From CAVYUC01 sp963783085 (GTDB taxonomy: Bacteria > Bacteroidota > Bacteroidia > Bacteroidales > Prolixibacteraceae): a DNA stretch of 64,000 nucleotides. Made by a program: the position numbers and the translations under genes. Every line of letters begins with the position of its first letter. Positions within the stretch are counted from its first letter, which is position 1. Under the pieces are notes generated by a model. It saw only the letters and a list, made by a program, of their open reading frames with translations, was not told where the DNA came from and did no database searches. This document shows, piece by piece, positions 30,005 to 38,271 of this stretch. The stretch is from NCBI GenBank assembly GCA_963783085.1, contig CAWAMJ010000002.1, positions 496,001-560,000 on the forward strand, read 5' to 3'.

Positions 30005-30498
30005 GGTTTTAATCTTTAAAAAATTTCGGCTAAGTTATGAAAATTGTCGTTTTATTTAACCAATTGATTCCGAATAAAACAGCCAACCAATGCAATTGTA
30101 TTTCAATGTGCAGCTTTGATAAGCACGTTTTCATTCAAAATGAAGAAAATACAACTATTTTTAGTCCATATCATACTCTGCCGGCGAAGTTTAGAAAAAA
30201 ACAACATTATACTTGAGTCCACTCCGAAAAGTCAAAAACCCCTAAATCCCCTCAAGGGAACCTTGAAGAGTTCATTGATTTTCAGCAAGTTCCCCTTTAA
30301 GGGTCAGGGGTAAAGAAGTTGAAAATCAATGAACTCAGACTTTTCGGAGCAGACTTATACCTGGATACCGCCGTCCGTGCTGTAAAAATTTTCTTCCAAT
30401 TGAAATAGATTATTACTTTAGCAAATTCTTATTGAACATGCGGAAAAGGGCAACATCATCAATGCTTTTTTCTGATATAAATAAAAAAATCTATATCA
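30005..30498. repeat. Intergenic palindromic element (30215-30355)
   Basis: Within this 494-base gap, nested inverted repeats span 30215-30355. The outer arms are GAGTCCACTCCGAAAAGTC (30215-30233) and its near complement at 30338-30355. A perfect 15-bp inner pair is GTTCATTGATTTTCA (30270-30284) with its complement at 30320-30334. CCCCTAAATCCCCTC and CCCCTTTAAGGG stretches are of a type scattered through Bacteroidota genomes. It is probably a non-autonomous mobile repeat. Elsewhere in the gap I see nothing else. Confidence 0.7.
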
Positions 30499-32178
30499 GT
30501 GAATAAACTCAACGGCATTCTCTCGTTAATCGACAGTTACATCGGCGGATCGGAGTGGTTTGTATTTTTATTGCTTGGAACAGGAATATTTTTCACCATT
30601 TACCTAAAGTTTCCGCAATTCCGGTACCTGAAACATTCGTTCCGGATTGTACGCGGCAAGTTCGATCGCGAAGGCGATCAGGGCGACACCTCACATTTTC
30701 AGGCGCTTACAACCGCACTATCGGGAACGGTGGGAACGGGAAACATTGCCGGTGTGGCGCTTGCCATCCACCTTGGCGGACCGGCTGCGTTATTCTGGAT
30801 GCTGGTTACAGCAGCGGTAGGCATGACCACCAAATTTGTGGAAGTTACCCTTTCGCATAAATACCGCGAAATTGCAGAAGACGGTTCTGTTGCCGGCGGA
30901 CCGATGTATTACATGAAAAACCGGCTCAACCTGAAATGGCTTGCGGTTATTTTTGCTGTTGCCACCGTGCTTTCGTCTTTCGGAACCGGCAACCTGCCGC
31001 AAATCAACAGCATTTCCAATTCGTTGTTCGAAACGTTTGGTATCAATCATATGATTACCGGCGGAATACTGGCTGTTTTGCTTGGTTTTGTTATCATCGG
31101 CGGAATCAAACGAATCGCGCAGGTTACATCGCGGCTGGTACCAATAATGGCGTTGATTTATTTTCTCGGCGCGATTTCGGTGATTTTTTATAATTACGAA
31201 AACATTTTACCTTCCCTTGCTGCTATTTTCGGCGATGTTTTCACCGGAACTGCCGCGGTTGGCGGATTTTTGGGCGGGAGTATTGCTTTTGCATTTAACC
31301 GGGGCGTGAATCGCGGGTTGTTTTCCAACGAAGCAGGCCAAGGCTCGGCGCCGATTGCCCACGCAGCAGCCCGCGCCCACGAGCCGGTTTCGGAAGGTTT
31401 GGTAGCGTTGCTCGAACCATTTATCGATACCATTATTATTTGTACGCTAACCGGACTGGTTTTACTTTCATCGGGTGTATGGACTGAAAAACTGGAAAAC
31501 CAGTTTCAGGAAGCCGATTTGGCTGTTTTGAACAATACCTATTCCGAAAATAATTCCGACGACGTGGAACAACTGCACCGCTATCTGATTGGTAAAACTG
31601 ACCTCCAGCCATTTACCGGAAACCTGCAGGTGGAAGCAGGCGAAATAGTTAACCAGCCAACCATTATCCATGCACGTTCGGTAGCAGAAAACATAAAAGT
31701 CTGGCAGGATAACCAACCTTACACCGGCAAACTTCAGTTTGAAAACGGAAAGCTGGTAAGCCAACCCGGAGTCACACTCACCGGCAAATCGCTGTTGCAC
31801 AGCGCACCATTAACCACTGTTGCATTTACCCGAAGCTGGTTTGGCGATTACGGGAAATACATCGTTTCTATTGGATTGCTGTTGTTTGCCTTTTCAACTG
31901 CCATTAGCTGGTCGTATTACGGCGACCGCGCCATTACCTATTTATTCGGTTCAGGGAAAGTAATTTATTACCACATTATTTATGTCATCGGATTTTTCCT
32001 GGCGTCGTTTACCGATACCACCATCATCTGGACATTATCGGGAATTACCATTGCTTTGATGACCATCCCCAACCTTGTCGGGATCCTGTCGCTGGCCAAA
32101 GAAATGAAATCAGAGGTGAAATCGTTCTGGTTGGAATACGCGGACCGATTCCCGGGAGAGAAAGTTCCGAAGGGATGA
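30499..32178 (+). CDS. Alanine/glycine:cation symporter (AGCS) with extra loop
   Basis: A 559-aa sodium-coupled amino-acid importer of the AGCS family. Signatures include GTVGTGNIAGVA (about 77-88), GGPMYYM, RGVNRGLFSNEAGQGSAPIAHA (written here as NRGLFSNEAGQG, residues ~270-281) and ten or so membrane spans. The start is GTG at 30499, fixed by a TAA 21 bases upstream. Residues ~329-440 form an insertion not usual in the family. It contains two similar motifs, PFTGNLQVEAGEIVNQP (about 371-387) and PYTGKLQFENGKLVSQP (about 407-423), in what should be an extracytoplasmic loop. Otherwise intact. Confidence 0.9.
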   Translation: MNKLNGILSLIDSYIGGSEWFVFLLLGTGIFFTIYLKFPQFRYLKHSFRIVRGKFDREGDQGDTSHFQALTTALSGTVGTGNIAGVALAIHLGGPAALFWMLVTAAVGMTTKFVEVTLSHKYREIAEDGSVAGGPMYYMKNRLNLKWLAVIFAVATVLSSFGTGNLPQINSISNSLFETFGINHMITGGILAVLLGFVIIGGIKRIAQVTSRLVPIMALIYFLGAISVIFYNYENILPSLAAIFGDVFTGTAAVGGFLGGSIAFAFNRGVNRGLFSNEAGQGSAPIAHAAARAHEPVSEGLVALLEPFIDTIIICTLTGLVLLSSGVWTEKLENQFQEADLAVLNNTYSENNSDDVEQLHRYLIGKTDLQPFTGNLQVEAGEIVNQPTIIHARSVAENIKVWQDNQPYTGKLQFENGKLVSQPGVTLTGKSLLHSAPLTTVAFTRSWFGDYGKYIVSIGLLLFAFSTAISWSYYGDRAITYLFGSGKVIYYHIIYVIGFFLASFTDTTIIWTLSGITIALMTIPNLVGILSLAKEMKSEVKSFWLEYADRFPGEKVPKG

Positions 32179-32234
32179 GAGAAGGCGGACGCGGAGGTAA
32201 AGAAGAGAAAACAAATGAAAATAAAATTCCGTTG

Positions 32235-32810
32235 CTAAACAAGAAGCCGCAGACGGGAAATAGCACCGGTTGTTTTGTAGGGAGTTACCGAATACAACTC
32301 ATTCATGGTCACCACCCAATCGTTGCCTTCAATTCGAAAATCGCTGGCTTTTCCTCCCTGTTTCAAAGAAAACAGCCAATGATGCAGATGTTTGGTAAGG
32401 CGGTTTGGAGATTCCTGAAACCGGTAATTAGCATGAATATTTATCCTGACTATTTCATTTTTCCGCAAATAATTGATCCGGAATGAACCCACTGAATACC
32501 TGTAATTCGGATCAAAAACATCTGTCTGGCAAATGTTGACAAAACCACTGGCCCGGCTATTTTCGGTATCCGGCTGCAAAGCTTCTTTCAATTTGTTTAA
32601 AACCAAGTGATTCCTGACAATCAATTTGCGGCTGTCGACTGCAACCGTTTTTCCGTTGCCAAAAAAATAATTGGCCAAAAACTTCCGCGGCAGTTTGTAC
32701 ATCGAAACGTACACGATAACCAGAAAGGAGTTAATTTTATGTTTAAAAAAATCCACATTCATGTTCGGAACCAGGAGATTCCACAACCAGAGATCGAGAC
32801 GCATTAACAT
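32235..32810 (-). CDS. Unknown protein
   Basis: A 191-aa ORF I do not recognise. It starts with a moderately hydrophobic segment (LDLWLWNLLVPNM), then another (INSFLVIVYVSMYKL), followed by a mixed alpha/beta, Arg/Asn-rich region. There is no clean signal peptide or catalytic motif. It is convergent with the symporter (56 bases between stops) and stands alone before a repeat-rich gap. Codon use looks ordinary, and the length makes chance unlikely, but I cannot assign a family. Confidence 0.55.
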   Translation of the reverse strand: MLMRLDLWLWNLLVPNMNVDFFKHKINSFLVIVYVSMYKLPRKFLANYFFGNGKTVAVDSRKLIVRNHLVLNKLKEALQPDTENSRASGFVNICQTDVFDPNYRYSVGSFRINYLRKNEIVRINIHANYRFQESPNRLTKHLHHWLFSLKQGGKASDFRIEGNDWVVTMNELYSVTPYKTTGAISRLRLLV

Positions 32811-32910
32811 TCTGAAATATTTTAAAATTACTACTTAAGTTTATTTTTTCGTGACGCAAAACTGCAATCAGAAACAATAACACGTGCAGGTGCAGGTATG
32901 TTTTCATAAA

Positions 32911-33100
32911 TTAAAAACACGACCTTTGGGCAGAGGTTTGATTCACCACCAATCCAACCCGTACCGGGTTGTTTATTATATTATCATTTCATTTTCTACT
33001 GGAATCCAACACATACTGCATTGGGTTTTGCCTTAAAATACGATGAAACACTCCCGCATAGAAAGCCACTCCGTAACGTTCATAAAATCTATCCCTGAGT
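32911..33100 (-). pseudogene. Possible Y1/RAYT-like transposase remnant
   Basis: The minus strand encodes, with an internal stop, the segments RDRFYERYGVAFYAGVFHRI and then IINNPVRVGLV. The latter resembles the NNPVxxGLV ending of IS200/RAYT-type (Y1) transposase domains. No His-hydrophobe-His catalytic motif or full-length frame remains. I regard it as a decayed fragment, with a weak assignment. It lies in the 444-base gap before mutS2. Confidence 0.3.
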
Positions 33101-33142
33101 GCGACAAATGATTATTGCCACTTTTAATTGCAACTGAAAACT

Positions 33143-33196
33143 GAGACTGATCACTGCTCACTGATCACTGAGACTGATCACTGCTCACTGCTCACT
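33143..33196. repeat. 27-bp tandem duplication upstream of mutS2
   Basis: Two adjacent copies of a 27-base unit starting GAGACTGATCACTGCTCACT (33143-33169 and 33170-33196) differ at a single base. Each contains shorter ACTGATCACTG/ACTGCTCACTG sub-repeats, so copy number could change by slippage. It lies about 60 bases before the mutS2 start and could be within its leader. Confidence 0.8.
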
Positions 33197-33254
33197 CCAA
33201 CTTTCACCTTTCAACTTCTTTCCCTACTTTTGCACCGGTTTTTAAACAGAAACA

Positions 33255-35744
33255 ATGCAGAAAATATATCCTGAAAATTTTGAATCGAAAATCGGATTCG
33301 ATCGTGTGCGAACGATGCTGCATAACAAATGCCTGAGCCCCATGGGAAACGAATGGGTGGACGCGGTGCATTTTCAGGAAGATTTTAAAAACCTATCGGC
33401 ACAACTGGAAGAGGTAAACGAATTTTGCCGCATTGTCAGGGAGTTCGACAGTTTTCCGGCAACCCATTTTTTCGATATGCGCGCTGCTTTGCAGAAAATA
33501 AGGCTGGAAGGCCGCTATCTTGAGGCGGCTGAACTGTTCGACCTGAAACGTTCGCTGGAAGCTGTGCGGGCCATTGTACTGTTTTTCAACAAACAGGAGG
33601 AAGAGGTTTTTCCATTGCTGAAAAAGAAAACAGCAAAAGTACAGTTCTTCCCATACATTTACGACCGCATTGATGCTATCATCAACAAACTGGGGCACAT
33701 ACGCGACAACGCCTCGCCTGAGCTGGCGCAAATCCGGAGAGACATTCTTTCGCGGCAGTCGAACATGTCGAAACGGCTGCACGCTATTCTGAAACAGGCG
33801 CAAAAAGACGGGCTGGTGGAAGAAGATGCAGCGGTAGCAATTCGCGACGGGCGGGCGGTGATTCCGGTTTCGTCGGCCAACAAGCGGAAAATCAAAGGCA
33901 TTGTTTACGATGAATCGGCTACGGGCAAAACATCATACGTGGAGCCCAATGAAATCGTGGAAATGAACAATGAAATCCGCGAACTGGAATATGCCGAACG
34001 TCGTGAAATTGTTAAAATCCTCACGCAATTTTCAAACGACATTCGTCCTTATCTCGATGAATTGTTGTTCTCCTACGAATTTTTGGGCGAGATTGATTTC
34101 ATCCGGGCAAAAGCATTGCTGGCAGTGGAATTTGGGGCCATTATTCCCGATTTTTCTGCCGAACCAGTAATTGATTGGCACGAAGCTGTTCATCCGCTGT
34201 TGATGCAATCATTGAAAAAAGAAAACCGCAAAATCGTTCCGCTCGACATCCGGATTACAACCGAAAAACACATTTTGCTGATTTCGGGCCCAAACGCAGG
34301 TGGGAAATCGGTATGCCTGAAAACAGTTGGATTGCTGCAATACATGCTGCAATGCGGGTTGTTGATTCCTGTTGGCGAGGGCAGTAAAACCGGAATTTTC
34401 AGTCAGTTGTTTATCCACATCGGCGATGAGCAGTCGCTGGAAAACGACCTGAGCACCTACAGCTCGCACCTGATGAACATGAAGCATTTTGTGAAATTCA
34501 GCGACGAAAAAACGCTGGTTTTAATCGACGAATTCGGAACCGGAACCGAACCGATGCTGGGCGGCGCAATCGCCGAGGCAATTTTGGGAAAACTGAATAA
34601 ATTGAGGACGTTCGGCGTAATAACCACGCATTACACCAATCTGAAACATTTTGCATCGTCGGCGGAGGGAATTGAAAACGGCGCCATGCTTTACGATTCG
34701 CAACACATGAACCCGCTGTTCCGGCTGGAAATCGGGAAACCGGGAAGTTCATTTGCGTTCGAAATTGCGCGGAAAATCGGACTGCCGGAGGAAATCCTCG
34801 AAGAAGCCACGGAAAAAGTCGGTAAAAAACACATCGATTTCGACCGGAACCTTCGGAAAATCAACCGCGACAAACGTTACTGGGAAACGAAGCGCCAGAA
34901 AATCCATAAGGTGGAAAAAATCCTCGATGATATAGCCTCCAGCTATGAAACCGAATTACAAGAAACCCAAAAGCAGCGAAAGGAAATCCTGAAAAAAGCA
35001 AAGGAAGAAGCCGATGCGTTGCTCGCAAACGTAAACAAGCGAATTGAAAACACCATTCAGGAAATACGTGAGGCACAGGCTGAAAAAGAACGTACAAAAA
35101 CAGCGCGCGAAAAACTGGAAGACCTGAAAAAAGAGGTGGTGCAGAAAACCACGCAAAACGACGGGCTAATCAACCGGAAAATACAAAAACTGCGCGAGCG
35201 CGAAAAAAAACGCAATGAGCACCGGCCGGCCGAATCGAAAAAACCGGCGCCCAAAGAAAAACCGGAAAACAGAGTTGAACTGAAACCGGGTGATAAAGTG
35301 CGGATTCCCGGCCAAAATTCGGTGGGCGATTTACTGGAACTGAATGAAAAAAACGCGGTAGTGGCGTTTGGCCAGCTCATTATCACCCTGCCCCGCAAAC
35401 AGGTGGAACGCCTCAGCAACAACGAAGCAAAAAAACTGGAAAAGAAACCGGCTTCGCGATCGCGGCTCGCCGAAAATTTCTCGGAACGACGACTCACCTT
35501 CAAACCTGAAATCGATATCCGCGGGCAGCGTGTGGAAGAAGCGCTTTCGAAAATCCGGGAATTTATTGACGAGGCAATTATGTTTGAAGTGGCGCAACTG
35601 CGTATCCTGCACGGAAAAGGCCATGGAATCCTGAAAGAAACAATTCGCGACTATTTGCGCTCTGAACCAATGGTGCGAAGCTATAAAGACGAACATGTGG
35701 ATTTTGGCGGCGCCGGAATTACTGTGGTGAACCTGGCATTGTAG
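33255..35744 (+). CDS. mutS2: Endonuclease MutS2 with Smr domain
   Basis: An 829-aa protein. Helical core and clamp regions fill residues 1-320. The MutS-type ATPase has Walker A GPNAGGKS (about 348) and Walker B LVLIDEFGTGTEP (about 423), and is followed by a long Lys/Glu-rich coiled coil (about 520-670). A KOW-like segment (KPGDKVRIPGQNSVGDL) and a C-terminal Smr nuclease domain (EIDIRGQRVEEAL and LRILHGKGHGILKE, last ~75 residues) complete the protein. MutS2 suppresses recombination and rescues collided ribosomes in studied species. It lacks the mismatch-recognition domain of MutS1, as expected. The gene is monocistronic here and complete. Confidence 0.95.
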   Translation: MQKIYPENFESKIGFDRVRTMLHNKCLSPMGNEWVDAVHFQEDFKNLSAQLEEVNEFCRIVREFDSFPATHFFDMRAALQKIRLEGRYLEAAELFDLKRSLEAVRAIVLFFNKQEEEVFPLLKKKTAKVQFFPYIYDRIDAIINKLGHIRDNASPELAQIRRDILSRQSNMSKRLHAILKQAQKDGLVEEDAAVAIRDGRAVIPVSSANKRKIKGIVYDESATGKTSYVEPNEIVEMNNEIRELEYAERREIVKILTQFSNDIRPYLDELLFSYEFLGEIDFIRAKALLAVEFGAIIPDFSAEPVIDWHEAVHPLLMQSLKKENRKIVPLDIRITTEKHILLISGPNAGGKSVCLKTVGLLQYMLQCGLLIPVGEGSKTGIFSQLFIHIGDEQSLENDLSTYSSHLMNMKHFVKFSDEKTLVLIDEFGTGTEPMLGGAIAEAILGKLNKLRTFGVITTHYTNLKHFASSAEGIENGAMLYDSQHMNPLFRLEIGKPGSSFAFEIARKIGLPEEILEEATEKVGKKHIDFDRNLRKINRDKRYWETKRQKIHKVEKILDDIASSYETELQETQKQRKEILKKAKEEADALLANVNKRIENTIQEIREAQAEKERTKTAREKLEDLKKEVVQKTTQNDGLINRKIQKLREREKKRNEHRPAESKKPAPKEKPENRVELKPGDKVRIPGQNSVGDLLELNEKNAVVAFGQLIITLPRKQVERLSNNEAKKLEKKPASRSRLAENFSERRLTFKPEIDIRGQRVEEALSKIREFIDEAIMFEVAQLRILHGKGHGILKETIRDYLRSEPMVRSYKDEHVDFGGAGITVVNLAL

Positions 35745-35785
35745 AAACCTCTTCCGAAAGCTGCTCTTATCCATACAAATGAATA

Positions 35786-36022
35786 TTATTGACTTCCGCT
35801 TTCGAGGTACAAAGTATCGGGACAGAAATCTGCTTCGTTCTGCCATTGAACGCTTCCATCAACAACCCTTACTGATTTAAATAAACTTATCGCTTTTAAT
35901 TCCCTGAAAATTCCTTTGTTCAGATAAGGCTTTACATCAAAAATTTTTGTTTCGCCATTATCAAAACCAATAAGCAAACAATAATCGTTTTGCGGTTTTA
36001 CCGTTTTTACTCTGGGTAACAT
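35786..36022 (-). CDS. DUF2442 protein, copy 1
   Basis: A 78-aa DUF2442-type protein. It has the pattern LPRVKTVKPQNDYCLLIGF, then DNGETKIFDVKPYLNKGIF and a C-terminal VQWQNEADFCPDTLYL. Members are small cytoplasmic proteins of unknown role, sometimes next to toxin-antitoxin genes, but no DUF4160 partner is adjacent here. It is a paralogue of the next gene upstream (36077-36349), with 54 bases between them, so it probably arose by tandem duplication. Confidence 0.8.
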   Translation of the reverse strand: MLPRVKTVKPQNDYCLLIGFDNGETKIFDVKPYLNKGIFRELKAISLFKSVRVVDGSVQWQNEADFCPDTLYLESGSQ

Positions 36023-36076
36023 GTCAATTTATTTTAATATCCGCAAACTTGCAACATGAACCCGACTCTCCTCTTC

Positions 36077-36349
36077 TCACACCACCATTGTTTCCGACAT
36101 AATGAACTGCTGCGTATATTCCCTGCTCCTGAAGTACAACATTTCGGCGGTGAATCCTACATCTTTGCTCCAGTAAACGAATCCGTTCTGAAGCTTTACC
36201 GAATGAAAAAACGATTTCGATTTTAGCTGGTGAAATTCATCGCCCTTCAAAAACGGACGCACGTCAAAAACTCTGTTTTCACCGTTATCATATTTTAAAA
36301 ACAGTTGAAAATTTTTACCCGATTTTACAGATTTAAGTTCTGGAAGCAT
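36077..36349 (-). CDS. DUF2442 protein, copy 2
   Basis: A 90-aa paralogue of the neighbouring DUF2442 gene, sharing the layout LPELKSVKSG, YDNGENRVFDVRPFL, FHSVKLQNGFVYW and FTAEMLYF. It has a C-terminal extension of about 12 residues that copy 1 lacks. Divergence between copies is large, so the duplication is old. Function is unknown. It is upstream of copy 1 on the minus strand and likely shares its transcript. Confidence 0.8.
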   Translation of the reverse strand: MLPELKSVKSGKNFQLFLKYDNGENRVFDVRPFLKGDEFHQLKSKSFFHSVKLQNGFVYWSKDVGFTAEMLYFRSREYTQQFIMSETMVV

Positions 36350-36391
36350 AATCTTTATTTTAAAAATTAGTTGATATTCATTGCTTAAAAT

Positions 36392-36718
36392 TTACAGCTC
36401 ATCGATTTTCGCGGCCATAATGAAGTCGTTTTCCGAAAGGCCGCCGATGGCGTGTGTTGTTAACTCAACTTCCACGTTGCTGTAATGGATACACAAATCC
36501 GGATGATGCTGTTCCTGTTCTGCAATCATCGACACATTTTGAGCGAAAACCATTCCCCGCTGAAAATTGCCAAACGGAAACCGGTTTTTCAGTTTTTTAT
36601 TATCCACTACTTCCCACCCTTTTTTCAAATTTCCCAGGAGTTGATGTATGTCTTCGGCTTGTAACGGTTCTTCCTTACCTGAACATGGTTTACATCGCTT
36701 TTCTTTCAACAATACCAT
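36392..36718 (-). CDS. 4a-hydroxytetrahydrobiopterin (pterin-4a-carbinolamine) dehydratase
   Basis: A 108-aa enzyme recycling pterin cofactors by dehydrating 4a-hydroxy-tetrahydropterin. The family motif EQEQHHPDLCIHYSNVEV contains the catalytic histidines, followed by TTHAIGGLSENDF. A short Cys-containing N-terminal extension (KRCKPC) precedes the core and is seen in many bacterial members. No aromatic amino-acid hydroxylase lies nearby, so a moonlighting or molybdopterin-linked role is possible. It is upstream of the two DUF2442 genes on the same strand. Confidence 0.9.
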   Translation of the reverse strand: MVLLKEKRCKPCSGKEEPLQAEDIHQLLGNLKKGWEVVDNKKLKNRFPFGNFQRGMVFAQNVSMIAEQEQHHPDLCIHYSNVEVELTTHAIGGLSENDFIMAAKIDEL

Positions 36719-37158
36719 ACCGTTTGTAATTTTATAAGAATTCTTTTACCGGACGTTATTTCTGAAAACAATGTGCCAGAACGAAAATTCCAAACACTGC
36801 TGCGACAATCAACTGAAATCGCGCATTTTACAATTTCAGCACGAAAAAGCATTTCCCGGAAACCTGTGGATTCTCTCCGCAATTGTGGGGATCATTTCAC
36901 CAGTTGAGTAAAACATAAACAACTTTTATGAAGGAGATGGCTGTTGGTTGGAAAATATGAAATATAAAAACAGCGAAGGCGGTTAATGTAGGTTGTTTGT
37001 TGAACAGAATTTTAAATGTTTTGTTTTATAATGAGTTGAACATGCTGCCACAGTTGTTCAATGAAAACCTGAAATTCAATTTAATTCGATACACATGAAA
37101 CATAAATCGAGCTAAAACAATGAAGAAAACTGCAGGTAATACACCAAACTTAACTTAA
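36719..37158. other. Region upstream of the nuo operon
   Basis: This 440-base divergent gap should carry the nuo promoter. A 46-codon ORF at 36771-36911 on the plus strand (start Met-Cys-Gln-Asn, ends before nuoA) contains NLWILSAIVGIIS. The DNA under that segment (36861-36896) is nearly repeated just after nuoN at 51831-51866. A TTTTATAATG stretch near 37024-37032 is a possible -10-like box, but I cannot match a full promoter. It is uncertain whether the small ORF is translated. Confidence 0.45.
36861..36896 (+). repeat. Left copy of direct repeat flanking nuo
   Basis: This begins with the sixteen bases AACCTGTGGATTCTCT and continues into TGGGGATCA. It matches 51831-51866 in the same orientation with about four mismatches over ~36 bases. 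It lies before nuoA. Confidence 0.75.
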
Positions 37159-37614
37159 ATGGAAAATATATCAGACACCACATTGTTGTGGCCGTTTGTT
37201 CTTTATGGAGTTTCGGTGGTTCTGTTGGTAAGCGGCATTTTACTGGTATCGTATATATTGGGGGAAAAGCACAGCGAGCGTACAACCGACGAAACCTATG
37301 AATCCGGAATAACCTCTACCGGCTCCGGACGGCTCCGCTTTCCGGTGCATTTTTACATCGTCGCCATGTTTTTCGTCATTTTCGATTTGGAAACTGCATT
37401 TTTCATTTCCTGGGCGGTTTCCATCAGGGAGTCCGGCTGGACCGGTTATATTGCAATTTTGGTGTTTGCCTTTATTTTAATAGTCGTTTTGGTTTACGAA
37501 CTAAAAACAGGGGCGCTGGATTTTGGCCCCAGCGGAAAGAAAATATTGGACGCTTATCATAAAAAAATTAAAAAACAGGAACAACATGAAGTGGTGGACA
37601 AGCGGAGCAAATAA
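37159..37614 (+). CDS. nuoA: NADH-quinone oxidoreductase subunit A
   Basis: A 151-aa membrane subunit with three membrane helices (about 12-35, 70-92, 100-122). It shows conserved TYESGITSTGS and FVIFDLETAFF motifs; the Glu in the latter lies in the membrane near the quinone channel. It is the first gene of the complex I operon. It has a longer polar C-terminal tail (about residues 123-151) than E. coli NuoA. It overlaps nuoB by 29 bases, so the two are translationally coupled. Confidence 0.95.
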   Translation: MENISDTTLLWPFVLYGVSVVLLVSGILLVSYILGEKHSERTTDETYESGITSTGSGRLRFPVHFYIVAMFFVIFDLETAFFISWAVSIRESGWTGYIAILVFAFILIVVLVYELKTGALDFGPSGKKILDAYHKKIKKQEQHEVVDKRSK

Positions 37615-38224
37615 TCCTACCGGAGTAAATACGGGGAACAGTTCATTTGAGGAAACGGTTCAGAAAAACGTGGTTCTTACCAACCTTGAGAGCATGCTGG
37701 CATGGGGTAGAAAAAACTCCATCTGGCCTTTCAATTTCGGGTTGTCATGTTGTTTTGTCGAAATGGCCACGTCCATCACCAGCCGATATGATATTGCACG
37801 CTTTGGCGCAGAAGTGATCCGGGGAACACCGCGCGAAGCAGATTTAATGGTTATTGCCGGAACCGTATTTATTAAAATGGCGCCGGTTATCAAACGCTTG
37901 TATGAACAAATGATGGCGCCGCGCTGGGTCATTTCAATGGGCTCCTGCTCCAATTCCGGAGGTATGTACGACATATACAGCGTAGTGCAGGGCGTTGATA
38001 AATTTATGCCTGTAGATGTATATGTGCCGGGTTGCCCGCCTCGCCCCGATGCATTTATAGAAGCTGTGCTGCTGCTCCGCGATCAGGTAGGAAAGGAAAA
38101 AAGGCCGCTAAACTGGGTGATGGGCCCGCAGGGAATCGTTAAGCCAGAAAAAATTTCGATGAAAGAAATACAGGGACCGGAACGATTGAAAATGACAGAA
38201 ATCAGAAGTCCCGATGAAATATAA
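37586..38224 (+). CDS. nuoB: NADH-quinone oxidoreductase subunit B
   Basis: A 212-aa subunit binding the terminal cluster N2 at the quinone site. The ligand cysteines are in LSCCFVEMA (the adjacent pair), GSCSNSGG and PGCPPRPD. The start at 37586 (MKWWTSGANN) is preferred over an upstream in-frame ATG inside nuoA, because it matches family length. It sits in the peripheral arm next to NuoD. The C-terminal ~35 residues (KPEKISMKEIQG...) are an extension beyond the core. Confidence 0.95.
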   Translation: MKWWTSGANNPTGVNTGNSSFEETVQKNVVLTNLESMLAWGRKNSIWPFNFGLSCCFVEMATSITSRYDIARFGAEVIRGTPREADLMVIAGTVFIKMAPVIKRLYEQMMAPRWVISMGSCSNSGGMYDIYSVVQGVDKFMPVDVYVPGCPPRPDAFIEAVLLLRDQVGKEKRPLNWVMGPQGIVKPEKISMKEIQGPERLKMTEIRSPDEI

Positions 38225-38271
38225 TTTCCCACTGCCAAAGAATGATAAATCAAATGAAGTAAAAACCGGTA

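Noticed and set aside
36077..36718. DUF2442 pair as a toxin-antitoxin module
   Set aside because: Neither has toxin features, there is no DUF4160 or other typical partner adjacent, and the gene upstream is a metabolic dehydratase.
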